Part shown: positions 56,061-64,000 of the stretch, piece after piece | How the letters are laid out: each line of letters begins with the position of its first letter | How positions within the stretch are numbered: position 1 is the first letter of the stretch | Assembly (NCBI RefSeq): GCF_027497995.1 | Contig: NZ_JAODBT010000001.1 | Span: 434,001 to 498,000, forward strand | Source of the DNA: Stenotrophomonas sp. Iso1 | Lineage (GTDB): Bacteria; Pseudomonadota; Gammaproteobacteria; Xanthomonadales; Xanthomonadaceae | Reading direction: 5' to 3' | Length of the DNA stretch: 64,000 bases | Notes under the pieces: generated by a model | The model's input: only the letters and a program-made list of their open reading frames with translations | Database searches by the model: none | What the model was told of the DNA's origin: nothing | Program-made: the position numbers and the translations under genes

Positions 56061-58523
56061 ATGAGCCGCATGCCGTCCGCCACGTTGCTTCACCCTCTGC
56101 GCCACCCGTTGACGGGCCTGGCCTGTCTGCTGGCGCTGTCGTTCGCGCCGCTGCTGCAGGCAGCACCGGCTGCGTTGGAGCGCGAGGTCAACACCTTCAT
56201 CGGCAGCAAGGACGACGGCAACACCTACCCGGGTGCCTCGGCGCCGTTCGGTTTGATCCAGGTCAGCCCCATCGGCAGCCATTACGCCGGCTGGCGTTAT
56301 GACGATGAAAAAATCCGTGGCTTCGGGCATTCCTTCATTTCCGGCGCCGGGTGCTGGGAGCAGGGCGGTCAGGTGTCGGTGTTGCCGGTCACCGGCAGCA
56401 TTGGCCCGGGTGGCGATTTCGATACCAAGGATGCCAAGCGCTTCGATCACAAAAACTACGCTTCGGCCTACAGCCATGACGGTGAAGTCGGGCAGGCCGG
56501 CTACTACAAGGTGCGCCTGACCAACTACGGCGGCATCGACGTGGAAACCACCGCGCGCACCCGTGCTGCGAGCGAGCGTTACACCTTCAGCGCCGGCAGC
56601 GGCCAGGGCCATGTGCTGATCAACGTGAGCCAGGCCAATGAGCGGCATTCGGTGATCGGCAGCGTCGTTGATGTGGTCGGCGACCGTGCGGTGGAAGGCA
56701 AGCTGGTGACCAAGAGTTTCTGCGGTGGTCATCAGTACACCACGTGGTTCCGCATTGAGTTCGACCGTCCGTTCAAGGCCTTTGGCACCTGGGGCGAGGG
56801 CGGTGGCCTGCCCAATGCGCGCCACAGCATGGAAGGCGAACTCAAGCCCAACGGTGCGTGGCTGAGTTTTGATCTGGCCGATGGCCGTGCGGTAACCGCC
56901 ACCAGCGCGATCTCGCATGTGGATGCAGAAGGCGCACGCAACAACCTGCGCGTCGATGGCATGCAGGGCGACACGCTGTTGAGCTTTGACCGCATGCGCA
57001 CGCTGGCGCAGCAGGCTTGGCGCAAGGAACTGGATGCCGTGCGTGTGCAGGGCGGCACGGCCGACGACCGCACCGTGCTGTACACCGCGCTGTATCACGC
57101 GCTGCTGCAACCGATGACCGGCAGCGATGCTGATGGTCGGTACCGCGGCTATGACGATGCTATCCATCGCGCCGATGGTTGGACCTACTACGAGTACTTC
57201 TCGCTGTGGGACACCTACCGCACGCAGAACCAATGGCTGGCGATGACTCGCCCAGAGGTGGCGCGCGATATCGGCCGCAGTCTGTTGGCCATCAACGAAC
57301 AGGGTGGTTGGTTGCCGCGCTGGGGCTATGCGAATTTTGAAACCAACATCATGACCGGCGATCCGGTGACACCGTTCCTGGTGGACTTGTGGCGCTTTGG
57401 TGCGCTGACAGGACGTGAGGCCGATGCGTGGACTGCGCTGCGTCGCAATGCGTTCTCGATGCCGCCGATGAACTCGCGTTTTGCGGGCCGTTCCGGCAAC
57501 GCCAGCTATCTGGCCAACGGCTACGTAGCATATGACCGTGCATTCCCGTCCAAGGGCATGGATGTCGATCCGCATCACGGCGGCTCGGCCACACTCGAAT
57601 ATGCACTGGCCGATTGTGCATTGGCGCAAATGGCAGATGGCCTTGGCCATGCCGACGACGCCAAGGCATTGCGCGAGCGCGGCGGCAACTGGCACAAGGT
57701 GTGGGATGCGGATGTGCGCGATGCCGAAACCGGCTTCAGTGGCTTCCCGCGCCCGCGTGCCGAAGGCGGCCAGTGGTACACGCCGGCCGATGGCCATTAC
57801 AGCCCGCGTTCGCAGCATGGTTTCCACGAAGGTACCGGTTGGCAGTACCAGTGGCTGGCACAGCAGGACATGCCAGGGCTGGTGACTGCGATGCATGGCC
57901 GCGAGCAGGCGGCCGCCCGACTGGACGCCTTCTTCGCTTACGACGCACTGCTGGAGGCGCCGCTTACGGCTGCGCGCAAAGAGTGGGTAGTTGGCCCGTA
58001 CAGCTACTACAACCAGTACCGCTACAACCCGAACAACGAACCGGACCTGCATTCCCCGTGGATGTACACGCTGATCGGCCAACCGTGGAAGACCGCCACC
58101 GTGGTGCGTGCCGCGCAGCAACTGTTCACCAACGCGCCCAACGGCGTCACCGGCAATGACGACCTGGGCACGATGTCGGCCTGGTACCTGTTCAGTGCGC
58201 TGGGCCTGTACCCCGCCGTGCCGGGCAGCGGCGAATTGCTGCTGCATGCACCGCGCTTCAGCAATGCGCAGATCCAGCTGGGCAATGGCCGCACCTTGGA
58301 GTTGCAGGCGCCCGGCGCCGATGGCCGCAGCCTGCAGTACATCCAGGGTGTGCAGTTCAACGGCAAGTCGCAGCAGAAGGTATGGCTGGATTGGGAACAG
58401 CTGCGCCTGGGCGGCACGGTGCGCTTTGCACTGGGTGCGCAGGCGCCGGAGCAGGGCTGGGGCACTGCTGTGGCAGACCTGCCGGTGTCGTATTGCGCCA
58501 CCCCGGGTAGCGAACTGAAGTGA
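56061..58523 (+). CDS. GH92 family alpha-mannosidase, exported
   Basis: ATG 56061 gives 820 residues with a signal peptide (HPLTGLACLLALSFAPLLQA). GH92 landmarks are FIGSKDDGNTYPGASAPFGLIQVSP, GFGHSFISGAGC, FSLWDTYRTQNQWLAM, MTGDPVTPFLVDLWRFG and GNDDLGTMSAWYLFSALGLYP. Members are calcium-dependent exo-alpha-mannosidases (often alpha-1,2) that act on N-glycan and related mannans. It is the first plus-strand gene of the locus, its stop just before a regulator gene. Signal and position suggest work in the periplasm on oligosaccharides brought in by the TonB receptor. Confidence 0.9.
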   Translation: MSRMPSATLLHPLRHPLTGLACLLALSFAPLLQAAPAALEREVNTFIGSKDDGNTYPGASAPFGLIQVSPIGSHYAGWRYDDEKIRGFGHSFISGAGCWEQGGQVSVLPVTGSIGPGGDFDTKDAKRFDHKNYASAYSHDGEVGQAGYYKVRLTNYGGIDVETTARTRAASERYTFSAGSGQGHVLINVSQANERHSVIGSVVDVVGDRAVEGKLVTKSFCGGHQYTTWFRIEFDRPFKAFGTWGEGGGLPNARHSMEGELKPNGAWLSFDLADGRAVTATSAISHVDAEGARNNLRVDGMQGDTLLSFDRMRTLAQQAWRKELDAVRVQGGTADDRTVLYTALYHALLQPMTGSDADGRYRGYDDAIHRADGWTYYEYFSLWDTYRTQNQWLAMTRPEVARDIGRSLLAINEQGGWLPRWGYANFETNIMTGDPVTPFLVDLWRFGALTGREADAWTALRRNAFSMPPMNSRFAGRSGNASYLANGYVAYDRAFPSKGMDVDPHHGGSATLEYALADCALAQMADGLGHADDAKALRERGGNWHKVWDADVRDAETGFSGFPRPRAEGGQWYTPADGHYSPRSQHGFHEGTGWQYQWLAQQDMPGLVTAMHGREQAAARLDAFFAYDALLEAPLTAARKEWVVGPYSYYNQYRYNPNNEPDLHSPWMYTLIGQPWKTATVVRAAQQLFTNAPNGVTGNDDLGTMSAWYLFSALGLYPAVPGSGELLLHAPRFSNAQIQLGNGRTLELQAPGADGRSLQYIQGVQFNGKSQQKVWLDWEQLRLGGTVRFALGAQAPEQGWGTAVADLPVSYCATPGSELK

Positions 58524-58621
58524 GTGCCAAGCGCAACAAGCCTGCTGCCACAACGCTGGGCGCCGATGGGCGCCCCGGCGATCCATTAGGCTTGGCGCAA
58601 CCAGACAGACCAGCGGAAGCA

Positions 58622-59683
58622 ATGAACGAGAAATCTCCAGGCGCCGGCAAGGGCGTACGCAAGGCTGCCAACCGGGCCGTCACCGTCACCGATATCGCGC
58701 AGGCGGTGGGTGTGTCGCGGGCGACCGTGTCGCTGGTATTGCGTGGCAGCCCCTTGGTCAATGTCGACACACGGGCCAAGGTTGAAGCCGAGTTGCGGCG
58801 CCAGCGTTATGTGTACAACCGTACTGCGGCCAATCTGCGCAGACGCACATCGTCATCGATCGCGTTGGTCATCAATGATCTCTCCAACCCGTTCTTCGCC
58901 GAATTTGCATCGGGTGTGGACGAGGCACTGGGCGGCAAAGGCTATGTGACCCTGCTCGGCAGCACCGGCGAATCCCCGGAGCGGCAGCAGGCGGTGTTGT
59001 CGACCCTGATGGAACACACGCCCACCGGTTTCATTCTTTCGCCGGCCGAAGGCAGCGACACGCAGGCGCTGACGCAGGTGCTGGGTGCCCATGCCAACGT
59101 GCTGCTGTTCAACCGTGAACTGGTCGGTGCCGAGTGGGATTTCCTCACCCTCGACAATCAACACGGCGCCTATATGGCCACGCGCCATCTGATCGAACGT
59201 GGACATCGTGATATCGCTTTCTTCGGTGGGCATGCGGTGTCCAGTTCATGCCACCAGCGCCGCACCGGTTACCAGCAGGCACTGAATGAGGCCGGCCTGC
59301 CGGTGCGTCCGGAATGGGTGATTGAATCAGCTCCCAATCGGCTGGAAGCCGCTGCACGCACGGGTGAGTTGTTCAGCAGTGAACAACGCCCGAGCGCGGC
59401 GGTTTGCTACAACGACACGGTGGCACTCGGCCTGATGCTGGGCCTGACGTCGCGCGGCATTCGTCCCGGCGGTGACTTTGCCGTCACCGGTTTTGATGAC
59501 ATCTCCGAAGCCGCCGTCGCCGTGCCACCGCTGACCACGCTGACCGCCGATCCGCGTGAGCGTGGCCGTCAGGCGGCAGCACTGCTGCTGCAGCGGCTGG
59601 ACAACCCCGATGCACCACCGATGCGCACCGTCGCACCGGTACAGCTGCGTATCCGCGAAAGCAGTGCCGCGCGGCCGATCTGA
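58622..59683 (+). CDS. LacI-family transcriptional regulator
   Basis: The 353-residue reading from ATG 58622 opens with a basic tail and the helix-turn-helix VTVTDIAQAVGVSRATVSLVLRG, followed by VNVDTRAKVEAELRRQRYVYN (hinge) and a sugar-binding periplasmic-protein-like core (SSSIALVINDLSNPFFAEFASGVDEAL... GFDDISEAAVAVPPLTTL). A GTG at 58520 overlapping the GH92 stop would add 34 residues and cannot be excluded. It sits between the catabolic genes and probably binds the TTGGATCGATCTAAA sites, released by a sugar of the pathway. Confidence 0.9.
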   Translation: MNEKSPGAGKGVRKAANRAVTVTDIAQAVGVSRATVSLVLRGSPLVNVDTRAKVEAELRRQRYVYNRTAANLRRRTSSSIALVINDLSNPFFAEFASGVDEALGGKGYVTLLGSTGESPERQQAVLSTLMEHTPTGFILSPAEGSDTQALTQVLGAHANVLLFNRELVGAEWDFLTLDNQHGAYMATRHLIERGHRDIAFFGGHAVSSSCHQRRTGYQQALNEAGLPVRPEWVIESAPNRLEAAARTGELFSSEQRPSAAVCYNDTVALGLMLGLTSRGIRPGGDFAVTGFDDISEAAVAVPPLTTLTADPRERGRQAAALLLQRLDNPDAPPMRTVAPVQLRIRESSAARPI

Positions 59684-59729
59684 CTTTCCACTCACCCTTC
59701 CGACATCACCGCACCGAGGCGTACCGCGC

Positions 59730-61037
59730 ATGGCGATACCAACAACACCGCTGAAAACGACAGGTTCCTCCGCCTCGGTGGTCAATCCCCGGATGGCGCT
59801 GGCGGTGGCCACCACCATCTTCTTCATGTGGGGCTTTTTGACCAGCCTCAACGACGTGTTGATTCCGCATCTGAAGGCGGTGTTCGAGTTGAACTACACC
59901 CGCGCGATGCTGGTGCAGTTCACCTTCTTCGGTGCGTATTTTTTGATGTCGTTGCCGGCCGGTCGGCTGGTAGCGCGGCTGGGTTACAAGAACGGCATTG
60001 TCGCCGGCCTGGTGATTGCCGGCATCGGCGCGTTGGGTTTCTGGCCGGCTGCAGCGCTGCGCGTCTATGAAGGCTTCCTGGCCTCGCTGTTCGTGCTGGC
60101 GACCGGCATCACCGTGTTGCAGGTGGCCGCCAATCCGTATGTGGCATTGCTCGGCCCGGAGCAGACTGCTTCCAGCCGGCTGACGCTGGCCCAGGCGCTC
60201 AACTCGCTGGGCACCACCTTGGCGCCCTTGTTCGGTGGTCTGCTGATCCTGGGTACCACGGTCAAGAGTGGCGACCAGATCGACGCGCTGCCGGCCGCCG
60301 AACAACTTGCCTATCGGGTCACCGAAGCGCAGTCGGTACAGGGGCCGTATGTCGGTCTGGCCATCGCGCTGGTGCTGCTTGCAGTTTTCGTTTATCTGTT
60401 CCGCCTGCCGCCGTTGTCAGAGGCCACCGAGCAGGCTGACAGGAGCCATCACACCTTGATGGATGCCCTGCGTCAGCCGCATGTGCTGTTCGGCGTACTG
60501 GCAATCTTCTTTTACGTGGGCGCGGAAGTGTCTATCGGCAGCTTCCTGGTCAACTACTTGTCGATGCCGGAAATCGGTGGGTTGACCGAGCAGCAGGCTA
60601 CCAACTATGTGTCGCTGTATTGGGGCGGTGCGATGATCGGCCGCTTCGCCGGCTCGGCGCTGCTGGTGCGGTTGTCGCCGCGCAAGCTGCTGGCCGGTTT
60701 TGCCGTGGCCAATGTGGTGTTGCTGGCGCTGACCTTGATGTCCTCCGGGCAGACCGCGCTGTACTGCATTGTGGCGACAGGCCTGTTCAATTCGATCATG
60801 TTCCCGACCATCTTCGCACTCGGTATCGAGCGACTCGGGCCGCTGACCAACAAGGCGTCCAGTCTGTTGATCATGGCCATCGTCGGTGGTGCGTTGATTC
60901 CGCTTCTGCAGGGTGTACTGGCTGACCGTATCGGCCTGCATCACTCTTTCATCGTGCCGCTGCTCTGCTACGGCTACGTCATTTTCTACGGACTGGTGGG
61001 CTCACGCCCCCGTACCGGCAACGGCCAGGGGGGCTGA
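59730..61037 (+). CDS. Sugar MFS transporter, FucP/GluP type
   Basis: ATG 59730 gives 435 residues with about 12 membrane segments. FFMWGFLTSLNDVLIPHLK, the loop GRLVARLGYKNG, LQVAANPYVALLGPEQTASSRLTLAQALNSLGTTLAPLFGG and GAEVSIGSFLVNYL are typical of the fucose/glucose/galactose:proton symporters (FucP, GluP). In this locus it would carry free mannose through the inner membrane. It starts 46 bases after the regulator and ends six bases before the kinase, so regulator, carrier, kinase and isomerase are one operon. Confidence 0.9.
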   Translation: MAIPTTPLKTTGSSASVVNPRMALAVATTIFFMWGFLTSLNDVLIPHLKAVFELNYTRAMLVQFTFFGAYFLMSLPAGRLVARLGYKNGIVAGLVIAGIGALGFWPAAALRVYEGFLASLFVLATGITVLQVAANPYVALLGPEQTASSRLTLAQALNSLGTTLAPLFGGLLILGTTVKSGDQIDALPAAEQLAYRVTEAQSVQGPYVGLAIALVLLAVFVYLFRLPPLSEATEQADRSHHTLMDALRQPHVLFGVLAIFFYVGAEVSIGSFLVNYLSMPEIGGLTEQQATNYVSLYWGGAMIGRFAGSALLVRLSPRKLLAGFAVANVVLLALTLMSSGQTALYCIVATGLFNSIMFPTIFALGIERLGPLTNKASSLLIMAIVGGALIPLLQGVLADRIGLHHSFIVPLLCYGYVIFYGLVGSRPRTGNGQGG

Positions 61038-61043
61038 GGCCAG

Positions 61044-62039
61044 ATGGGCAAGATTGTTTGTTTCGGCGAAATTTTGATCGATCTATTAGCGCAGCCGCCG
61101 GCCACGCCGGAGACGCCGCGCGCATTCCTGCAGTACGCCGGTGGTGCACCCGCCAATGTCGCGGTCGCCGCCGCGCGACTGGGTGCCAGCAGCCATTTTG
61201 CCGGCATGCTGGGCCGTGACATGTTTGGTGATTTCCTGGCCGAGAGCTTGGCCGAGGCCGGCGTCGGCACCGGTTGCATCGTACGTACCGACGCGGCCAA
61301 GACCGCGTTGGCATTCGTCGCATTGGATGCCGATGGCGAGCGCAGTTTCAGTTTCTACCGGCCACCGGCAGCAGACCTGCTGTTCCGCAGCGAGGATTTC
61401 CAACCGGCCTGTTTCGACGGCACCGGCTGCTTCCACGTCTGCTCCAACAGCCTGACCGAACCGGCCATTGCGCAGACCACCTTCACCGGCATGGAGCGCG
61501 CGCGCGCTGCCGGTGCTGTGGTCAGTCTGGATCTCAATCTGCGCCCGGCACTGTGGCCGGCCGATGCCGATCCGACACCGTGGCTGTGGCAGGCACTGGA
61601 GCGGGCCGATCTGGTCAAGCTGTCGCGTGAGGAGCTGGACTATCTGGCAAAGCCGTACGGCAGCGATGGTGAAGCGCAGGTGCTACAGCGCTTGTTGGCG
61701 GCACAGGCGCGCTGGGTGATCGTCACCGATGGCGCGGGTCTGCTGCGTTGGACCACCCGCGACGGTCACGGTGAGGTGCCCAGCTTCCGCGTCGATGCCG
61801 TGGATACCACGGCCGCTGGCGATGCCTTTGTCGGTGGCGTGCTGTACGGCCTGGCTGAGCGTGCGGCCACCGGCGCGGGCTTCGCCGCGTTTTGCCACGA
61901 TGCACAGGCCATCACCGACACGCTGCGCTTCGCCGCAGCGGTGGGCGCATTGGCGGTCACCCGTAAGGGCGCATTCGCGGCCATGCCTACCTTGGAAGAA
62001 GTGCAAAAGCTGCTGCAGCAACAGGACGCCACCGCATGA
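61044..62039 (+). CDS. PfkB-family sugar kinase, probable fructokinase
   Basis: The 331-residue protein has the PfkB signatures: CFGEILIDLLAQPPATPETP, YAGGAPANVAVAAARLGASSHF and DTTAAGDAFVGGVLYGL, whose Asp is the catalytic base. With an isomerase for mannose just downstream, fructose to fructose-6-phosphate is the likely reaction; other PfkB substrates (2-keto-3-deoxygluconate) are possible. The stop overlaps the next start (ATGA). The sequence TTTGATCGATCTATT lies inside codons 10-15 and resembles the locus operator, but may come only from the codons ILIDL. Confidence 0.88.
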   Translation: MGKIVCFGEILIDLLAQPPATPETPRAFLQYAGGAPANVAVAAARLGASSHFAGMLGRDMFGDFLAESLAEAGVGTGCIVRTDAAKTALAFVALDADGERSFSFYRPPAADLLFRSEDFQPACFDGTGCFHVCSNSLTEPAIAQTTFTGMERARAAGAVVSLDLNLRPALWPADADPTPWLWQALERADLVKLSREELDYLAKPYGSDGEAQVLQRLLAAQARWVIVTDGAGLLRWTTRDGHGEVPSFRVDAVDTTAAGDAFVGGVLYGLAERAATGAGFAAFCHDAQAITDTLRFAAAVGALAVTRKGAFAAMPTLEEVQKLLQQQDATA

Positions 62040-63274
62040 ATACCACCGCTCCCGACTTCCGCTCCCCGGCCTTTCTGCGTGCGCATATCGCCGACACGAT
62101 GGCCTTCTACCATCCGCACTGCATCGATCCGCAGGGGGGCTTCTTCCATTACTACCGTGACGATGGCAGCGTCTACGATGCGCATCATCGTCATCTGGTC
62201 AGCAGTACGCGCTTCGTCTTCAACTATGCGATGGCTTACCGCGAATACGGCAACGCCGAGTATCTGGACGCGGTGAAACATGGCGTGGATTACCTGCGCA
62301 ACGTGCATCGCAATCCGGCTACCGGCGGCTATGCGTGGACGCTGCGCGATGGTCAGGTCGAAGACGACATGAACCACTGCTATGGCGTCGCCTTCGTGTT
62401 GCTGGCCTACAGCTGCGCGCTGAAGGCCGGTATCGAGCAGGGCCGGGTGTGGATGGACGAAACCTGGCAGCTGCTGGAGCGCCACTTCTGGGAACCGCAA
62501 CACGGCTTGTACCGCGATGAAGCCGATGCGCAGTGGAACTTCACGGGGTACCGCGGTCAGAACGCCAACATGCATATGTGCGAAGCCATGTTGGCCGCGT
62601 TCGAAGCCAGCGGTGAACAGCGCTATCTGGAGCGCGCACTGCAGCTGGCTGACAACATGACCCGTCGCCAGGCCGCCAAGGCCGGTGGGTTGGTGTGGGA
62701 GCACTACGACACCGAGTGGAACATCGATTGGGATTACAACCTCGACAATCCCAAGCATCTGTTCCGCCCGTGGGGCTTCCAGCCCGGTCACCAGACCGAA
62801 TGGGCCAAGTTGCTGATGATCCTCGACCGCCACGTGCAGGCCGATTGGCTGGTGCCGACCGCGCGTCATCTGTTCGACACCGCAATGGCGTGCTCGTGGG
62901 ATGACGCACGCGGCGGCCTGTATTACGGCTTCGCGCCGGAAGCACGTCGCCAGCCCGGCATGGATGGCGCACCGATCGGCGGCGACAGCTTTGTCTGCGA
63001 CGACGATAAATATTTCTGGGTGCAGGCCGAGTCACTCGCTGCGGCTGCATTGCTCGCCAAGCGCACCGGCGATGAGAACTATTGGCAGTGGTACGACCGG
63101 CTGTGGGCGTACTCGTGGGAGCACATGGTCGATCACCAGTACGGCGCGTGGTTCCGCATTCTTGATGCGGATAATCGCAAGTACAGCGACGAGAAGAGCC
63201 CGGCCGGCAAGACCGACTACCACACCATGGGCGCCTGTCACGAAGTGTTGAACGTGGTACGCGAGGCGCGTTGA
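62036..63274 (+). CDS. AGE-family isomerase/epimerase, probable mannose isomerase
   Basis: The 412-residue protein overlaps the kinase stop by four bases. It shows the alpha/alpha barrel of the N-acylglucosamine 2-epimerase family: STRFVFNYAMAYREYGN, WDEEDDMNHCYGVAF-like DDMNHCYGVAFVLLAY, EHYDTEWNIDWDYNLDNPKHLFRPWGFQPGHQTEWAKLL and YHTMGACHEVLNV, with His and Glu residues at the active centre. Members interconvert mannose and fructose (mannose isomerase) or other sugars. Beside a fructokinase and mannosidases, conversion of mannose to fructose is the best guess. Confidence 0.85.
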   Translation: MNTTAPDFRSPAFLRAHIADTMAFYHPHCIDPQGGFFHYYRDDGSVYDAHHRHLVSSTRFVFNYAMAYREYGNAEYLDAVKHGVDYLRNVHRNPATGGYAWTLRDGQVEDDMNHCYGVAFVLLAYSCALKAGIEQGRVWMDETWQLLERHFWEPQHGLYRDEADAQWNFTGYRGQNANMHMCEAMLAAFEASGEQRYLERALQLADNMTRRQAAKAGGLVWEHYDTEWNIDWDYNLDNPKHLFRPWGFQPGHQTEWAKLLMILDRHVQADWLVPTARHLFDTAMACSWDDARGGLYYGFAPEARRQPGMDGAPIGGDSFVCDDDKYFWVQAESLAAAALLAKRTGDENYWQWYDRLWAYSWEHMVDHQYGAWFRILDADNRKYSDEKSPAGKTDYHTMGACHEVLNVVREAR

Positions 63275-63298
63275 GCCTTGGGTGCAGGGTTTACGTCG

Positions 63299-63328
63299 TC
63301 ATCCCCGCAGTCTTGGCGATGACGGCGT
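63299..63328. repeat. CGTCATC hairpin before the GH2 gene
   Basis: CGTCATC (63300-63306) pairs with GATGACG around CCCGCAGTCTTGGC, just after the AGE gene. It may end that transcript partly; no T-run follows. Confidence 0.45.
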
Positions 63329-63386
63329 CATGAGCTTCAAAGCCCGGTAAGGCAACCACCGGAATCAGCGGCACGGAGGAGGTGAC

Positions 63387-64000
63387 ATGCAACGCACAGG
63401 CATGCAATTTGGATCGATCCATAAGCACCTCGCTCGGCGCTGGCGGGGTGCGTTGTTGTGCCTGTTGTGCAGCTTGGTCAGCACGGCGTTGGCCGCACCG
63501 CTGCAGGCGCAGTGGAGCTTCCGGCTGCTGCCCGGCGATGCGCAGCTGCAGGCGCATGCGGGCCTGGATGCCTGGCGCCCGGCGCAGGTGCCGGGCAGCG
63601 TGCATACCGATCTGATGGCGGCAGGCGTGATCGGCGATCCGTATGTCGGCGCGGCCGAAGCCGGGCTGCAGTGGATCGGCCTGGGCGATTGGGAGTACCG
63701 CGCGCGCTTTGATGTGGACGCGGCGACATTGGCAAAGCGTCATACCGAACTGCGTTTCGATGGCCTGGATACCTTTGCGGAAGTCAGCCTCAACGGCGCG
63801 CCGCTGTTGAAGGCCGACAACGCGCACCGCACCTGGCGTGCGCGCGTCGAGGGACGCCTGCGCGCAGCGGGAAACGAGCTGCACATCGTGTTCCGTTCAC
63901 CGATCCGCACCTTGCTGCCGCAGGTGCAGGCCATGCCGCACAAAATCGCCGGCAACTATCCCTCGCCCTATGGTGATGAGCCGAAGGATGCGATGGTCGG
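63387..64000 (+). CDS. GH2 beta-mannosidase-like protein, N-terminal part
   Basis: The gene runs off the window end. ATG 63387 follows GGAGGAGGTGAC. After a longer basic start, a signal peptide (GALLCLLCSLVSTALAA) leads into the sugar-binding jelly-roll of GH2 beta-mannosidases: QWSFRLLPG, WRPAQVPGSVHTDLMAAGVIGDPYVG, ELRFDGLDTFAEVSLNGAPLLKADNAHRTW and NELHIVFRSPI, and GNYPSPYGDEPKDAMVG at the edge. The catalytic Glu residues lie further on. The palindrome TTGGATCGATCCATA lies at 63409-63423, inside codons 8-13. Substrate family is known (beta-mannosides); precise substrate is not. Confidence 0.88.
   Translation, partial: MQRTGMQFGSIHKHLARRWRGALLCLLCSLVSTALAAPLQAQWSFRLLPGDAQLQAHAGLDAWRPAQVPGSVHTDLMAAGVIGDPYVGAAEAGLQWIGLGDWEYRARFDVDAATLAKRHTELRFDGLDTFAEVSLNGAPLLKADNAHRTWRARVEGRLRAAGNELHIVFRSPIRTLLPQVQAMPHKIAGNYPSPYGDEPKDAMV
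63409..63423. promoter_or_regulatory. LacI-type operator candidate E (inside coding start)
   Basis: TTGGATCGATCCATA matches the other sites except for its right flank. It lies 22 bases after the ATG of the GH2 gene, where a bound repressor would stop elongation or block a start. Confidence 0.55.

Noticed and set aside
55995..58622. An 875-codon open frame on the minus strand across the GH92 gene
   Set aside because: Antisense shadow: composition rich in His, Arg and Ala without a known fold, while the plus-strand frame has all GH92 motifs.
61073..61087. LacI-type operator D inside the kinase gene
   Set aside because: The match TTTGATCGATCTATT is weaker and falls on codons for the conserved ILIDL of the family, so it may be chance; kept only as a note.

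Overview
The window comes from a GC-rich gammaproteobacterium of the family Xanthomonadaceae, most likely Stenotrophomonas or a close relative. The evidence is a split class II ribonucleotide reductase (NrdJb), an Mdt/Sme-type efflux operon of one fusion protein plus two RND pumps without an outer-membrane channel, monomeric isocitrate dehydrogenase, a Rho factor with a long disordered N-terminus, a rhlB-trxA-rho neighbourhood, TonB-receptor-based carbohydrate use, and one GTAG-type (SMAG-like) REP at 19429. No rRNA, tRNA, CRISPR array, prophage or transposase was recognised.

Layout. 1-1070: end of an H1-like protein and nrdJb. 1125-2289: an AT-richer two-gene module of unknown function (membrane-anchored GAF-like protein plus a small coupled protein). 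2300-9800: an accessory array of small secreted, lipo- and membrane proteins. Most are followed by copies of one hairpin repeat (core GGGGTCAGAG...CTCTGGCC). The array includes a tandemly duplicated, broken serine-hydrolase gene, two candidate lysozyme inhibitors (Ivy-like and MliC-like), a membrane metallopeptidase and a 31-residue membrane peptide. 9894-17533: mdtABC-type efflux operon on the minus strand. 17695-18004: 146-bp tandem repeats. 18086-24776: M20 amidohydrolase, CoA-transferase, a candidate rod-shaped ncRNA, glnE and a yhhQ-type transporter. 24945-25240: more inverted-repeat units. 25267-31197: DUF2145 pair, ELM1-like protein, nitroreductase, YceI, queF, LysM protein and a lipoprotein. 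31692-39379: icd, a GTPase/roadblock signalling operon, aceK and a TonB-C protein. 39467-43650: rho and trxA (minus), rhlB (plus). 43962-47171: ftsE, ftsX, a double-receiver regulator and ung. 47353-51754: rpoH with a sigma-E-type promoter, GFA protein, ndh, NYN-LOTUS protein and GST. 51755-52209: repeats and VNTRs. 52210-64000: a mannose/mannoside utilisation locus.

The last locus reads as a pathway. A TonB receptor takes up mannosides; GH92 alpha-mannosidase and a GH2 beta-mannosidase-like enzyme (cut by the window end) release mannose; a FucP-type MFS carrier brings it inside; an AGE-family isomerase would convert mannose to fructose; and a PfkB kinase would phosphorylate it. A LacI-family regulator sits in the middle, and a palindrome of the form TTGGATCGATCTAAA recurs at the promoters and gene starts of the locus.

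The items most worth a second look are the AT-rich two-gene module, the repeated hairpin that ends genes across the accessory array, the candidate structured RNA before glnE, the GTPase/roadblock operon and the LacI-site regulon.
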